Position numbers and translations under genes: made by a program. From assembly GCF_902859705.1 (NCBI RefSeq), contig NZ_CADIJO010000001.1, positions 372,001 to 436,000 of the forward strand: a stretch of 64,000 nucleotides of DNA, read 5' to 3'. The stretch comes from Achromobacter deleyi (GTDB taxonomy: Bacteria; Pseudomonadota; Gammaproteobacteria; Burkholderiales; Burkholderiaceae_B). A model generated the notes under the pieces. It worked only from the letters and a program-made list of their open reading frames with translations. It made no database searches and was not told where the DNA came from. Below are positions 8,842-18,848 of the stretch, one piece after another. The stretch's first letter is position 1. Each line of letters opens with the position of its first letter.

Positions 8842-9495
8842 ATGGCATGGTCCCGCGATGAAATGGCGGCGCGCGCCGCGCGCGAGCTGCAAGACGGTTT
8901 TTACGTGAACCTGGGTATCGGCCTGCCGACCCTGGTGGCCAACCACGTGCCCAAGGGCGTCGAAGTCTGGCTGCAATCCGAAAACGGCCTGCTCGGCATC
9001 GGTCCCTTCCCGACCGACGCCGAGGTCGACGCCGACCTCATCAACGCCGGCAAGCAGACGGTCACGACGCTGCCTGGCTCGTCGATCTTCTCGTCGGCCG
9101 ACTCGTTCGCGATGATCCGTGGCGGCAAGATCAACCTGGCCATCCTGGGTGCGATGCAGGTGTCCGAAAAGGGCGACCTGGCCAACTGGATGATCCCGGG
9201 CAAGATGGTCAAGGGCATGGGCGGCGCAATGGACCTGGTGGCCGGCGTCGGCCGCGTCGTGGTCCTGATGGAACACGTGGCCAAGAAGAAAGACGGCACC
9301 GAAGACATCAAGCTGCTGCCCGAATGCAACCTGCCGCTGACCGGCGTGGGGGTGGTCGACCTGATCATCACCGACCTGGGCGTGATGGAAGTCACCGAAA
9401 ACGGCCTGAAGCTGCTGGAAACGGCGCCGGGCGTGACGGTGGACGAAATCCAGTCCAAGACGCACGCCAAGCTGGACGTGTCGGCGGTCAAGTAA
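8842..9495 (+). CDS. 3-oxoacid CoA-transferase subunit B
   Basis: The protein has 217 residues. It is the beta subunit partner of the preceding gene, with the nucleotide/CoA motif [14 protein letters not shown] and the catalytic glutamate in the family motif [26 protein letters not shown] further on is diagnostic of this family. It ends 22 bp before a strong intrinsic terminator, so the A-B pair forms a two-gene operon. The pair would support use of ketone bodies or polyhydroxybutyrate-derived acetoacetate, or aromatic breakdown. Confidence 0.92.
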   Translation: MAWSRDEMAARAARELQDGFYVNLGIGLPTLVANHVPKGVEVWLQSENGLLGIGPFPTDAEVDADLINAGKQTVTTLPGSSIFSSADSFAMIRGGKINLAILGAMQVSEKGDLANWMIPGKMVKGMGGAMDLVAGVGRVVVLMEHVAKKKDGTEDIKLLPECNLPLTGVGVVDLIITDLGVMEVTENGLKLLETAPGVTVDEIQSKTHAKLDVSAVK

Positions 9496-9517
9496 ACACC
9501 GCTGCCCGGAAAACGAA

Positions 9518-9543
9518 AACGCCCCGCAAGGGGCGTTTTTCAT
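9518..9543 (+). terminator. Rho-independent terminator of the CoA-transferase operon
   Basis: AACGCCCC / GGGGCGTT stem with a GCAA tetraloop, followed by a T run. It lies 22 bp after the subunit B stop. Confidence 0.9.
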
Positions 9544-9575
9544 TGGGGCCGACCCAAAGGAGGCGGCGCGCCGCG

Positions 9576-10034
9576 TCAGGCGGCCTCTTGCAGCAGCATG
9601 CCCACGTGCGGGATGCCGTCTTCGATGTATTCCTCGGTGACCGGCACGAAGCCGTGGCCGCCGTAGTAGCCCTTGAGCCGCGCCTGGGCGCCCAGGTACA
9701 CCGGCTGGCCGGGCCACAGGCGCGCCACTTCGGCCTTGGCGCGGCGCATCAGCTCGTGGCCCAGCCCGGTGCCGCGGGCCGCCGGGGCGGTGATCACACG
9801 GCCGATGACGGCCTGGCCGTCGTTCAGCGCCGGTTCCAGCAGGCGGCTGTAGGCCAGCAGGGCGCCGTCCTGCCAGGCCATCAGGTGCTCGGTCTGCCCC
9901 AGCAGGTCCTTGCCGTCCATGTCCAGGAAGACGCAATTCTGTTCCACCACGAAGACTTCCGAGCGCAGGCGCAGGATGGCGTAAAGCTCGGCGGGGGTGA
10001 GTTCGGCGTGGGGTTTGCAGATCCAGGCGGGCAT
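9576..10034 (-). CDS. elaA: GNAT N-acetyltransferase, ElaA family
   Basis: The protein has 152 residues, the normal ElaA length. The N-terminal LTPAELYAILRLRSEVFVVEQNC is the ElaA signature. The acetyl-CoA pyrophosphate loop is ARGTGLGHELMRRA, and the end YLGAQARLKGYYGGHGFVPVTEEYIEDGIPH is very typical. The acceptor is unknown. It is a single gene convergent with the CoA-transferase operon and divergent from the RpiR regulator. Confidence 0.92.
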   Translation of the reverse strand: MPAWICKPHAELTPAELYAILRLRSEVFVVEQNCVFLDMDGKDLLGQTEHLMAWQDGALLAYSRLLEPALNDGQAVIGRVITAPAARGTGLGHELMRRAKAEVARLWPGQPVYLGAQARLKGYYGGHGFVPVTEEYIEDGIPHVGMLLQEAA

Positions 10035-10127
10035 GCGGACGGTTCCGGAAATCGGGAGTGAAGGAGGGGCAAATAGCGTACCTCAAACCGGCCCCGTTTC
10101 TTTTGATGCACTGTTACATAAATTCAC

Positions 10128-10192
10128 GGGTATACCCTTAGTATGAAAATGAATTTTCTTATCTAAAATTTATGTGTAAACAGATTTACACA
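10128..10192. promoter_or_regulatory. AT-rich regulatory region with three palindromes between elaA and the RpiR regulator
   Basis: Three perfect inverted repeats lie in an AT-rich island just upstream of the regulator: GGGTATACCC (10128-10137), GAAAAT-GA-ATTTTC (10145-10158) and TGTGTAAA-CAGA-TTTACACA (10173-10192). RpiR-family proteins bind palindromes as dimers, so these are candidate operators for autoregulation and control of the downstream peptide operon. No experiment supports a particular one. Confidence 0.4.
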
Positions 10193-10224
10193 ATCGCCCG
10201 CTACTCTCCCGCTCCCCACCCCCG

Positions 10225-11100
10225 ATGAACAAGGCCGTACTCACGATCGCTGATCGGATCGCCCGGGCCCAGCCCGCGCTGAGCCGCACGCAGCACAAGA
10301 TGGCCGAATACGTCCTGGCGCACCAGTTTCGCGTCGCCACGATGACCATCGACGAATTCGCGGCGGCGGTGGGCGTCTCGGTGGCCACGGCCAACCGTTT
10401 CGCGCGCGCTCTGGACCTGCCGGGCTACCCGCAATTTCGCGCTGAACTGGCGCGCGGTTTCGAAGCCGCGCTGGAACCCGTTGAAAAGCTGCGCACGGAA
10501 CTGGCGCATTCGGCCAGCGCCGTGCAGATCTTTGCCGCCACGCTCGAAGAAGACATCCGCAACGCCCAGCGCAATCTGCAATCGCTGGACTCGGCCGCCT
10601 GTGATCAGGCGGTGGAAGCGATTCTGGCCGCCGAGCGCGTCTTCATCATCGGCTTCGGCGCCAGCGGTTTTCTGGCCGGGCTGCTGCAGCGGGGCCTGTG
10701 CATGCACCTGCACTCGGTCGAATCGCTGGCCGGCCCCGGCGGCGTGTCGCACGCCGCGCGCCAGATGTCGCGCATGACCAGCAAAGACCTGGTGATCGCC
10801 ATCGGCTTCCCGCGTTATCTGGCCGATACGGTGACCCTGGCGGGCGCCGCGCAGCAAGCCGGCGTGCCGGTGCTGGTGCTGACCGACAAACCCACATCTC
10901 CGCTGGCGCCCACGGCATCCGTCGTGCTGTACGCGTTTTCCGCGCGCCAGCTGATCCCCAATTCCGAAACCGCCGCGCTGGGGCTGATCGAAGCCCTGTC
11001 GGCCGCGGTGGCCTATCGGGCCAAGAATTCCGTCGCGGCCGCCGCTGGGGTGACCCAGTCCGTCATGCCGTGGCTCATCCATGGAGTAGGTAAACGATGA
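10225..11100 (+). CDS. MurR/RpiR-family transcriptional regulator with SIS domain
   Basis: The protein has 291 residues. The N-terminal HTH_6 domain (about 1-80) has the typical MTIDEFAAAVGVSVATANRFARALDLPGYPQFR turn. A SIS domain (about 120-255) follows, with RVFIIGFGASGFLAG and LVIAIGFPRYLADTV. In characterised relatives (MurR, HexR, RpiR) the SIS domain binds phosphosugars such as MurNAc-6-P or KDPG. No sugar genes are present here, so the effector is unknown. Its TGA overlaps the ATG of the isoaspartyl peptidase gene (ATGA), showing translational coupling and placing the regulator at the head of the peptide-use operon it probably controls. Confidence 0.9.
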   Translation: MNKAVLTIADRIARAQPALSRTQHKMAEYVLAHQFRVATMTIDEFAAAVGVSVATANRFARALDLPGYPQFRAELARGFEAALEPVEKLRTELAHSASAVQIFAATLEEDIRNAQRNLQSLDSAACDQAVEAILAAERVFIIGFGASGFLAGLLQRGLCMHLHSVESLAGPGGVSHAARQMSRMTSKDLVIAIGFPRYLADTVTLAGAAQQAGVPVLVLTDKPTSPLAPTASVVLYAFSARQLIPNSETAALGLIEALSAAVAYRAKNSVAAAAGVTQSVMPWLIHGVGKR

Positions 11101-12077
11101 TTCAACCCGTGATTGCCATTCACGGTGGCGCCGGCGCAATGTCCCGCGCGGCCATGTCGCCCGAGAAAGAACAGGAATACCTGAGCGCCCTCGAATCCAT
11201 CCTGGCCGCGGGCCAGGCCGTGCTGGCCCGTGGCGGCAGCGCCCTGGACGCCGTCACCGAAGCCGTGCGCCTGCTGGAAGACTGCCCGCTGTTCAACGCC
11301 GGCCATGGCGCCGTGTTCACCAGCGCCGGCACCCACGAGCTGGACGCCGCCATCATGGACGGCGCCACGCTGCGTTCGGGCGCCATCGCCAACGTCAATT
11401 GCGTGCGCAACCCGGTGTTCGCCGCGCGCGCCGTCATGGAAACCAGCAAGCACGTGTTCTTCGTGGGCGAGGGCGCCGAAGCCTTCGCCAAGGACGCGGG
11501 CCTGGAACTGGTCGACCCGTCGTATTTCTCGACCGAAGCGCGCCGCGAGCAACTGCTGCGCGTGCAGCGCGAAACGCCCGAAGCCGCGGTGCTGGACCAC
11601 GACGGCCAGGCCATGGTCGCGCGCGGCCAGCCGGCCCCGGCCGATCCGCTGGATTCGGACAAGAAGTTCGGCACGGTCGGCGCGGTGGCGCTGGACGCCC
11701 AGGGCAACCTGGCTGCGGCCACGTCCACCGGCGGCATCACCAACAAGCAGGTCGGCCGCGTCGGCGATGCGCCGTTGATCGGCGCCGGCACCTACGCCAG
11801 CAACAAGACCTGCGCCGTGTCCACCACGGGCACCGGCGAGATGTTCATCCGCATGGTCGCCGCCTATGACGTGGCGGCCCAGATGGAATATTGCGGCGCG
11901 TCGCTGGAAACGGCGGCGGACCGCGTTGTCATGGAAAAACTGCCCACCATCGGCGGCAAGGGCGGCCTGGTGGCCGTCGACGCCCAGGGCAATGTGGCCT
12001 TGCCGTTCAACACGGAAGGCATGTACCGCGGTTACGCCCGCGTTGGCGAGAAGCCGGTCGCCGCGATCTATCGCTGA
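11097..12077 (+). CDS. iaaA: Isoaspartyl peptidase / L-asparaginase (Ntn hydrolase, IaaA type)
   Basis: The protein has 326 residues. It begins [11 protein letters not shown], typical of plant-type asparaginases. The autocleavage site and catalytic Thr are in [23 protein letters not shown], where cleavage before Thr makes alpha and beta subunits. [10 protein letters not shown] and GAGTYA are further family marks. The enzyme removes N-terminal isoaspartyl residues from damaged peptides and hydrolyses asparagine. In Escherichia coli the homologue iaaA lies directly upstream of gsiABCD, and the same arrangement is seen here. The ATG overlaps the preceding regulator stop. Confidence 0.92.
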   Translation: MIQPVIAIHGGAGAMSRAAMSPEKEQEYLSALESILAAGQAVLARGGSALDAVTEAVRLLEDCPLFNAGHGAVFTSAGTHELDAAIMDGATLRSGAIANVNCVRNPVFAARAVMETSKHVFFVGEGAEAFAKDAGLELVDPSYFSTEARREQLLRVQRETPEAAVLDHDGQAMVARGQPAPADPLDSDKKFGTVGAVALDAQGNLAAATSTGGITNKQVGRVGDAPLIGAGTYASNKTCAVSTTGTGEMFIRMVAAYDVAAQMEYCGASLETAADRVVMEKLPTIGGKGGLVAVDAQGNVALPFNTEGMYRGYARVGEKPVAAIYR

Positions 12078-12123
12078 GCGGCGCCGCGTTTCGTTTTTGT
12101 CAGTTTTGGGGATTACTAAAGAT

Positions 12124-14010
12124 ATGGTTGATCGCGCAAACAGCCTGGCGCTGCCGGATAACCGCGTGGTCCAGGTCAACGACCTGACGGTGCGCTTCGT
12201 GGGTTCGGAGCGCACGGTCGAAGCCGTGCGCAACCTGTCGTTCCATGTGGACCGGGGCGAGACCCTGGCCATCGTGGGCGAGTCGGGTTCGGGCAAGTCG
12301 GTGACCTCGCTGGCGCTCATGCGCCTGGTGGAACACGGCGGCGGACGCATCGCCCAGGGCCAGATGGCCCTGCGCCGGCGCAACGGCTCGGTGATCGACC
12401 TGGCCGGCTCCAGCCAACGCGTCATGCGCAATGTGCGCGGCGCCGACATGGCCATGATTTTCCAGGAGCCGATGACCTCCTTGAACCCGGTGTTCACGGC
12501 CGGCGACCAGATCGCCGAGTCCATCCGCCAGCACCAGGGCAAGGACGCCGCAGCCGCGCGCGCCGAAGCGCTGCGCATGCTGGAACAGGTGCGCATCCCG
12601 GAAGCCAAGTCGGTGCTGGACCGCTACCCGCACCAGCTGTCGGGCGGTATGCGCCAGCGCGTCATGATCGCGATGGCGCTGGCCTGCAAGCCGGCGCTGC
12701 TGATCGCCGACGAGCCCACCACCGCGCTGGACGTCACCATCCAGGCCCAGATCCTGCAACTGATCCGTCAGCTGCAGGAAGAAATGCACATGGGCGTGGT
12801 GTTCATCACCCACGACATGGGCGTGGTGGCCGAAGTGGCCGATCGCGTGCTGGTCATGTACCGCGGCGACAAGGTCGAAGAAGGCCCGTCGGAAACCGTG
12901 TTCGCGGCGCCCCAGCATGCCTACACCAAGGCGCTGCTGTCGGCCGTGCCGAAGCTGGGCGCGATGCAGGGCACCGACCTGCCGGCGCGTTTCCCCCTGC
13001 TGCAGGTCGATGGCAAGGCGCAACCGGTGGCCGAGCCCGGTGCGACCAGCACCCAGGAAGTTCCGGCTGCGCGCCGCGAGCCGATCCTGAGCGTGCGCAA
13101 CCTGGTGACCCGCTTCGACCTGCGCGGCGGCATCCTCAGCCGTGTGCAACGCCGCGTGCACGCCGTGGAAAAGGTCAGCTTCGACCTGTACCCCGGCGAA
13201 ACGCTGTCGCTGGTCGGCGAGTCCGGTTGCGGCAAGTCCACCACCGGCCGCTCGCTGCTGCGCCTGGTGGAAAGCCAGGGCGGCGAAATCCGCTTCGGCG
13301 GCCGCGACATCGTGCGCCTGAAGAACAGCGAACTGCAATCCCTGCGCCGCGACATCCAGTTCGTGTTCCAGGACCCGTTTGCCTCGCTGGACCCGCGCGT
13401 GACCGTCGGCTTCTCGATCATGGAGCCCCTGCTGGTGCACGGCGTGGCCAAGGGCCGCGAGGCCGAGCGCCGCGTGTCCGAACTGCTCGAGCGCGTCGGC
13501 ATGCCGCCCGAAATGGCGCAGCGCTATCCGCATGAATTCTCGGGCGGCCAGCGCCAGCGCATCTGCATCGCGCGCGCCCTGGCCCTGAACCCGAAGGTCG
13601 TGATCGCCGACGAATCGGTATCGGCGCTGGACGTGTCGATCCAGGCGCAGATCGTGAACCTCTTGATCGACCTGCAGCGCGACATGGGCATTTCGTTCCT
13701 GTTCATTTCGCACGACATGGCCGTGGTCGAGCGCGTGAGCCATCGCGTGGCCGTCATGTACCTGGGCCAGATCGTCGAGATCGGCCCGCGCCGCGCGATC
13801 TTCGAGAACCCGCAGCACCCGTACACCAAGAAGCTGATGTCGGCCGTGCCGATCGCCGATCCGGCGCGCCGCCACCTCAAGCGCACCTTGCTGTCCGACG
13901 AGATTCCCAGCCCGATCCGCAGGCTCGACGACGAGCCGGTGGTGCAGCCGCTGGTGCAGGTAGGAACCGATCACTTCGTTGCCCGCCATGCGGTCGGCGG
14001 AGCGTATTGA
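12124..14010 (+). CDS. gsiA: Peptide/glutathione ABC transporter, fused dual ATP-binding protein (GsiA type)
   Basis: The protein has 628 residues from the ATG at 12124. Two complete ABC ATPase domains are fused. The first has Walker A GESGSGKS, signature LSGGMRQR and Walker B LLIADEPT. The second has Walker A GESGCGKS, signature FSGGQRQR and Walker B VVIADESV. Each is followed by an oligopeptide-transporter C-terminal stretch ([12 protein letters not shown] and [12 protein letters not shown]). In the second Walker B region the usual EP of ADEPT is ES, a substitution common in Dpp/Opp domains. It powers import by the following binding protein and permeases. The frame stays open further upstream, but that overlaps iaaA. 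Confidence 0.93.
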   Translation: MVDRANSLALPDNRVVQVNDLTVRFVGSERTVEAVRNLSFHVDRGETLAIVGESGSGKSVTSLALMRLVEHGGGRIAQGQMALRRRNGSVIDLAGSSQRVMRNVRGADMAMIFQEPMTSLNPVFTAGDQIAESIRQHQGKDAAAARAEALRMLEQVRIPEAKSVLDRYPHQLSGGMRQRVMIAMALACKPALLIADEPTTALDVTIQAQILQLIRQLQEEMHMGVVFITHDMGVVAEVADRVLVMYRGDKVEEGPSETVFAAPQHAYTKALLSAVPKLGAMQGTDLPARFPLLQVDGKAQPVAEPGATSTQEVPAARREPILSVRNLVTRFDLRGGILSRVQRRVHAVEKVSFDLYPGETLSLVGESGCGKSTTGRSLLRLVESQGGEIRFGGRDIVRLKNSELQSLRRDIQFVFQDPFASLDPRVTVGFSIMEPLLVHGVAKGREAERRVSELLERVGMPPEMAQRYPHEFSGGQRQRICIARALALNPKVVIADESVSALDVSIQAQIVNLLIDLQRDMGISFLFISHDMAVVERVSHRVAVMYLGQIVEIGPRRAIFENPQHPYTKKLMSAVPIADPARRHLKRTLLSDEIPSPIRRLDDEPVVQPLVQVGTDHFVARHAVGGAY

Positions 14011-14076
14011 GTCAGTTGTTGTACTTGTTTTTCTTCCACCAAACCCCCTAATTCCTTACAGGAACCAGGAGTTGCA

Positions 14077-15630
14077 ATGATGAAAGTTCTGCGCCCCACC
14101 AAACTGATGGCCGCCGCTGCGGTGGCCTTCGGCGTGCTCACTTCGCCGCTGGCGCATGCTGCCAAGGACGTGACGTTTGCCGTCTCCATCGCTCTGGAAA
14201 CGCTCGACCCGTACAACACCAACAGCACGCTGAACCAGGCGGCCGGCAAGGCCTACTACGAAGGCCTGTTCGAATTCGACAAGGACCTGAAGGTCCAGAA
14301 GGTCCTGGCCACCGACTACACCGTCAGCGAAGACGGCCTGGTGTACACCTTCAAGCTGCGCGATGGCGTCAAGTTCCATGACGGCACCCCGTTCAACGCC
14401 GAAGCCGTCAAGATCAACTTCGACCGCCCGGCCAATCCGGAAAACCGCCTGTCGCGCTACATCCAGTTCAGCGTCATCGAAAAGATCGACGTGATCGATC
14501 CGCTGACCGTCAAGATCACCCTGAAGAAGCCGTTCTCGGCCTTCATCAACGCGCTGGCCCACCCGGCCGCCATGATGATCTCGCCGGCCGCGCTGACGAA
14601 GTACGGCAAGGAAATCGGTTTCCACCCGGTGGGCACGGGCCCGTTCGAATTCGTCGAATGGAAGCCGGCTGAATACCTGAAGGTCAAGAAGTTCGACGGT
14701 TACTGGAAGAAGGGCTACCCCAAGGTCGACACCCTGACGTTCCGCACCGTCACCGACAACAACACCCGCGCCGCCGTGGTGCAGACGGGCGAAGCGCAGT
14801 TCGCTTTCCCGGTGCCGTTCGAGCAGGCCGCCGTGCTGCAAAAGAACGACAAGCTGGACGTGGTCGACCACAAGAACTCGATCATGGCCCGCTACCTGTC
14901 GATGAACGTGCAGCAAAAGCCGTTCGACAACGTCAAGGTGCGTGAAGCCATCAACTACGCCATCAACAAGGAAGCCCTGGCCAAGGTCGCTTTCTCGGGC
15001 TACGCCACCATCGTTGACGGTGTCGTGCCGACCGGCGTCGACTTCGCCCACAAGACCGGCCCGTGGCCGTACGACATCAAGAAGGCCAAGGCGCTGCTCG
15101 CCGAAGCCGGCTACCCCAACGGCTTCGAAAGCCAGCTCTGGTCCGCCTACAACGACGGCACCTCGGTGAAGGTGGTGCAGTTCCTGCAGCAGCAACTGGC
15201 GCAAGTCGGCATCAAGGTGTCGGTGGAAGTGCTGGAATCGGGCCAACGCGTGCAGCGCGTGCAGCAGGTGCAAAAGCCGGAAGACGCCAAGGTCCGCATG
15301 TACTACGCCGGCTGGTCGTCCTCGACCGGCGAAGCCGACTGGGGCCTGCGTCCCTTGCTGACCACCGCCGCTTTCCCGCCGGTGCTCAACAACGTGTCGT
15401 ACTACTCGAACAAGTCGGTTGACGACGGCATCCAGCAAGCCCTGGCCACGACCGATCGCGCCAAGAAGACCGAGATCTACAAGACCGTTCAGGAAACCAT
15501 CTGGAAGGACGCCCCGTGGGCCTTCCTGGTGACCCAGAACAACCTGTACGTCAAGTCGAAGAACCTGTCGGGCGTGTACGTGGAACCGGACACCTCGTTC
15601 TGGTTCGGCGACATCGACCTGAAGCAGTAA
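14077..15630 (+). CDS. gsiB: Periplasmic peptide/glutathione-binding protein (GsiB type, SBP family 5)
   Basis: The protein has 517 residues. The signal peptide is [20 protein letters not shown] ending SPLAHA. The SBP_bac_5 fold is shown by [26 protein letters not shown], the [23 protein letters not shown] motif and [15 protein letters not shown] good AGGAG site precedes the ATG. It captures peptides for the ABC transporter. Close relatives bind glutathione or di- and oligopeptides, and specificity cannot be read from sequence alone. It is followed by a stable hairpin that probably raises its level relative to the permeases. Confidence 0.92.
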   Translation: MMKVLRPTKLMAAAAVAFGVLTSPLAHAAKDVTFAVSIALETLDPYNTNSTLNQAAGKAYYEGLFEFDKDLKVQKVLATDYTVSEDGLVYTFKLRDGVKFHDGTPFNAEAVKINFDRPANPENRLSRYIQFSVIEKIDVIDPLTVKITLKKPFSAFINALAHPAAMMISPAALTKYGKEIGFHPVGTGPFEFVEWKPAEYLKVKKFDGYWKKGYPKVDTLTFRTVTDNNTRAAVVQTGEAQFAFPVPFEQAAVLQKNDKLDVVDHKNSIMARYLSMNVQQKPFDNVKVREAINYAINKEALAKVAFSGYATIVDGVVPTGVDFAHKTGPWPYDIKKAKALLAEAGYPNGFESQLWSAYNDGTSVKVVQFLQQQLAQVGIKVSVEVLESGQRVQRVQQVQKPEDAKVRMYYAGWSSSTGEADWGLRPLLTTAAFPPVLNNVSYYSNKSVDDGIQQALATTDRAKKTEIYKTVQETIWKDAPWAFLVTQNNLYVKSKNLSGVYVEPDTSFWFGDIDLKQ

Positions 15631-15676
15631 TCCGGCGGTAACTCTCGGGGCCGCAAGGCCCTTGCAAGGCCACATA

Positions 15677-15701
15677 CGGCGGGGACGCGGTGTCCCCGCC
15701 G
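15677..15701 (+). promoter_or_regulatory. Intercistronic hairpin between binding protein and permease genes
   Basis: A perfect 10-bp stem (CGGCGGGGAC / GTCCCCGCCG) with a 5-nt loop lies 46 bp after the binding-protein stop and 18 bp before the first permease ATG. It has no T run. Such hairpins in transporter operons protect the upstream mRNA or attenuate downstream expression, giving an excess of binding protein. That role is inferred here. Confidence 0.5.
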
Positions 15702-15718
15702 ATGTTGCAGGAATTTCA

Positions 15719-16639
15719 ATGCTGACCTACATCGTCAAACGTCTTTTGGGCATGATCCCCACGCTGCTGCTGGTAGCCGTGGTCGTGTTCCTGTTTGTGC
15801 ACATGCTTCCGGGCGACCCGGCGCGACTGGCCGCGGGCCAGGAGGCCGACCAGCAGACCGTTGAGCTGGTGCGCAAGGAACTGGGGCTGGATCTGCCCCT
15901 GCCGCAGCAATTCGTGCGCTACTTCAGCCACATGCTGCAAGGTGACCTGGGTACCTCGCTGCGTACCAAGCGTCCCGTCTTGACTGAAATCTCCGATCGC
16001 TTCATGCCCACGCTGTGGCTGACGATCGCCAGTATGGCCTGGTCCGTCACGTTCGGCATGATCATCGGGATCGTGTCCGCCGTGTGGCGCAACCGCTGGC
16101 CCGACCGCCTGGGCATGACGCTCGCGGTGTCCGGCATCTCGTTTCCCGCCTTCGCGCTGGGGATGATGCTGATGCAGGTGTTTTCCGTGAACCTGGGCTG
16201 GCTGCCGACCGTGGGCGCCTCGACCTGGCAACACTACATCCTTCCGTCCATCACATTGGGCGCGGCGGTGGCCGCGGTGATGGCGCGCTTTACCCGCGCT
16301 TCCTTCGTGGAAGTCATCCAGGAAGACTTCGTGCGGACGGCCCGCGCCAAGGGCCTGACCGAGCGCCGCGTGGTCATCAAGCATGCCTTGCGCAATGCGT
16401 TGATCCCGGTCGTCACCATGATGGGCCTGCAGTTCGGCTTCCTGCTGGGCGGCTCGATCGTGGTCGAGACGGTGTTCAACTGGCCCGGCCTGGGCCGACT
16501 GCTGGTCGACGCCGTGACCCAGCGCGACTACCCGGTGATCCAGGGCCTGGTGCTGCTGTTCTCGTTCGAATTCATCCTGATCAACCTGATTGTCGACGTG
16601 CTCTACGGCGTCATCAATCCCAGCATCCGTTACAAGTGA
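15719..16639 (+). CDS. gsiC: Peptide/glutathione ABC transporter permease (GsiC type)
   Basis: The protein has 306 residues from the ATG at 15719 ([24 protein letters not shown]). It has the DppB/OppB architecture: an N-terminal membrane span, then the family motif [13 protein letters not shown], then five further spans with the EAA loop [29 protein letters not shown]. This loop contacts the ATPase. It forms the membrane pore with the next gene product. GCAGGAATTTCA gives an AGGA ribosome site. Confidence 0.93.
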   Translation: MLTYIVKRLLGMIPTLLLVAVVVFLFVHMLPGDPARLAAGQEADQQTVELVRKELGLDLPLPQQFVRYFSHMLQGDLGTSLRTKRPVLTEISDRFMPTLWLTIASMAWSVTFGMIIGIVSAVWRNRWPDRLGMTLAVSGISFPAFALGMMLMQVFSVNLGWLPTVGASTWQHYILPSITLGAAVAAVMARFTRASFVEVIQEDFVRTARAKGLTERRVVIKHALRNALIPVVTMMGLQFGFLLGGSIVVETVFNWPGLGRLLVDAVTQRDYPVIQGLVLLFSFEFILINLIVDVLYGVINPSIRYK

Positions 16640-16646
16640 GGCGGCC

Positions 16647-17546
16647 ATGAGCAATACGACCCCCGCCGCGACCATCGCCGCCGTTCCCAAGAACGACGTG
16701 CGCACGCCCGCCACCGAGTTCTGGCGCAAATTCAAGAAGCAGAAGCTGGCGCTGGGCGCCGGCCTCTTCGTCCTGCTGCTGGTCGTGGTGGCGATCTTCG
16801 CCCCCTGGATCGTGCCGTTCGACGCCGAGAACTTCTTCGACTACGACGCGCTCAACGCCGGTCCGTCGCTGACCCACTGGCTGGGTGTGGATTCGCTGGG
16901 CCGCGATATCTTCAGCCGCATCATCATGGGCGCGCGCATTTCGCTGGCCGCGGGCTTCCTGTCCGTCGCCATGGGCGCCATCGTCGGCACCTTCATGGGC
17001 CTGATGGCCGGTTACTACGAAGGCTGGTGGGAACGCATCACGATGCGTATTTCCGACGTGCTGCTGGCGTTTCCCGGCATGCTGCTGGCCATCGGCGTGG
17101 TGGCCATCCTGGGTTCCAGCATGGTCAACGTGATCGTGGCCGTGGCCGTGTTCAGCGTGCCGGCGTTTGCCCGCCTGGTGCGTGGCAACACGCTGTCGAT
17201 CAAGCAGATGACCTACGTCGAAGCCGTCAAGAGCGTGGGAGCGTCCGACTGGACGATCATCATGCGTCACATCCTGCCCGGCACGATCTCGCCGATCGTG
17301 GTGTACGGCACGATGCGTATCGGCACCTCGATCATCACCGCGGCCAGCCTGTCGTTCCTGGGCATGGGCGCATCGCCTCCCACGCCGGAGTGGGGCGCGA
17401 TGCTGAACGAAGCGCGCGCCGATATGGTGATCGCGCCGCACGTGGCGATCTTCCCGGCGCTGGCGATCTTCCTGACCGTGCTGGCGTTCAACCTGCTGGG
17501 CGACGGCCTGCGCGACGCGCTCGATCCCAAGATCGACCGCAAGTAG
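16647..17546 (+). CDS. gsiD: Peptide/glutathione ABC transporter permease (GsiD type)
   Basis: The protein has 299 residues from the ATG at 16647, which follows the gsiC stop by only seven bases. It is DppC/OppC-like: a cytoplasmic N-terminus with [16 protein letters not shown], six spans, the [21 protein letters not shown] motif, and the EAA loop [24 protein letters not shown]. It is the partner of GsiC. After it comes a 187-bp spacer before the aminopeptidase genes. Confidence 0.93.
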   Translation: MSNTTPAATIAAVPKNDVRTPATEFWRKFKKQKLALGAGLFVLLLVVVAIFAPWIVPFDAENFFDYDALNAGPSLTHWLGVDSLGRDIFSRIIMGARISLAAGFLSVAMGAIVGTFMGLMAGYYEGWWERITMRISDVLLAFPGMLLAIGVVAILGSSMVNVIVAVAVFSVPAFARLVRGNTLSIKQMTYVEAVKSVGASDWTIIMRHILPGTISPIVVYGTMRIGTSIITAASLSFLGMGASPPTPEWGAMLNEARADMVIAPHVAIFPALAIFLTVLAFNLLGDGLRDALDPKIDRK

Positions 17547-17733
17547 GTCACACGCAATGGCTGCCCGCTCGCCTCGCCCCATCGGTTCCGGGCCTGGCGC
17601 GGCGGTCGCCCATCTCGCCGCCGCCCGCGTTCGGGCGCCCGCCATCCGGCAGGCGCATCGGCCACGCAGGACGGCGGCGTTTCGCATTCTGGGGCCCGCC
17701 TTCGCGGGCCTCTCGACAGGCAGTAAGTAATTC
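17547..17733. other. GC-rich spacer between gsiD and dmpA-like gene, with hairpin
   Basis: This 187-bp spacer has no convincing gene. It contains a stem GGCCCGC / GCGGGCC at 17693-17710 without a T run, and a stretch of nested GCCCG/CGGGC inverted repeats around 17620-17660. This is unusual inside an otherwise tightly packed operon and may be a processing or attenuation site between the transport and peptidase parts. Confidence 0.4.
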
Positions 17734-18828
17734 ATGGACAAACAAATGCAGGACCTCCCTCGCATCGGCACCTTGCCGTCGGGCCCGCTGGATTCGATCT
17801 GTGACGTGGGCGACATCACCGTCGGCCACAGCACGCTGGCGGACGGCGCGCGGCAGACCGGCGTGACGGTGGTCAAGCCGCATGCCGGCGACCCCTACCT
17901 GGACAAGGTGCCGGCGGCCGCCACTGTGCTGAACGGTTTCGGCAAGAGCACCGGGCTGGTCCAGGTGCAGGAACTGGGCGTGCTGGAAACGCCCATCGCC
18001 CTGACCAACACCTTTGGCGTGGGCACGGTGGCCAATGCCCAGATCCGCGCCGCGGTGGCGGCCAACCCCGGCATCGGCCGCGGCATGGCGACGGTCAATC
18101 CGCTGGTCTTCGAATGCAACGACGGCTACCTGAACGACATCCAGGCGCTGGCGGTGCAGGAATCGCACTACGCCGATGCGCTGGCCGCCGCGGACAAGCA
18201 CTTCGCGCAAGGCGCGGTGGGTGCGGGGCGCGGCATGTCCTGCTTTTCGTTCAAGGGCGGCATCGGCTCGGCCTCGCGGGTGGCCACCATTCAGCCGGGC
18301 CAGCGCTACACGGTCGGTGCGTTGGTGCTGTCCAACTTTGGCCGCCTGCCCAACCTGACCGTGGCAGGCCGCCCCTTCGGCCGCCGGCTCGCGGACCAGC
18401 TGGACCGGGGCCTGGCACAGGCGGGCGAAAACGCCGCCATCGTGCCGGAAAAGGGTTCCATCATCTTGCTGGTGGCGACGGACGCACCGCTGGATGCACG
18501 CCAATTGCGGCGCCTGTCGCTGCGCGCGGGCGCGGGCCTGGCGCGCACCGGCTCGGTGTTCGGCCACGGCAGCGGCGACATCGCGCTGGCGTTTTCCACG
18601 GCCTACACGGTGCCGCAAGAAGCCGAGCGCCCGATGCCGGCCATCGCCATGCTGCACGAAGCCCGTATCGATCCGCTGTTCGAAGCCGCGGCCGAGGCCT
18701 GCGAGCAGGCCATCATTGCCGCGCTGTGGCGCGCCGACAGCGTGCAGGGCCGCGACGGCCATGTCCGCACCGCCATCCGCGACGCTGCGCCCGACTGGCG
18801 GCAGTGGCTGGCCGACACCGAATTCTAG
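17734..18828 (+). CDS. P1-family (S58) aminopeptidase, DmpA type
   Basis: The protein has 364 residues. It is an Ntn-fold, self-processing aminopeptidase of the DmpA/BapA group that removes N-terminal D- or L-amino acids or beta-amino acids from short peptides. The start DVGDITVGHSTL and the NTFGVGTVANAQIR block are typical. The cleavage and nucleophile site is the Gly-Ser in GGIGSASR, after GAGRGMSCFSFKG. The C-terminal half has ARTGSVFGHGSGDIALAFSTA. It sits between the peptide transporter and a DppA-type D-aminopeptidase, implying use of D- or beta-linked peptides. Confidence 0.9.
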   Translation: MDKQMQDLPRIGTLPSGPLDSICDVGDITVGHSTLADGARQTGVTVVKPHAGDPYLDKVPAAATVLNGFGKSTGLVQVQELGVLETPIALTNTFGVGTVANAQIRAAVAANPGIGRGMATVNPLVFECNDGYLNDIQALAVQESHYADALAAADKHFAQGAVGAGRGMSCFSFKGGIGSASRVATIQPGQRYTVGALVLSNFGRLPNLTVAGRPFGRRLADQLDRGLAQAGENAAIVPEKGSIILLVATDAPLDARQLRRLSLRAGAGLARTGSVFGHGSGDIALAFSTAYTVPQEAERPMPAIAMLHEARIDPLFEAAAEACEQAIIAALWRADSVQGRDGHVRTAIRDAAPDWRQWLADTEF

Positions 18829-18848
18829 AATCCCACCAAGGCACTCCC

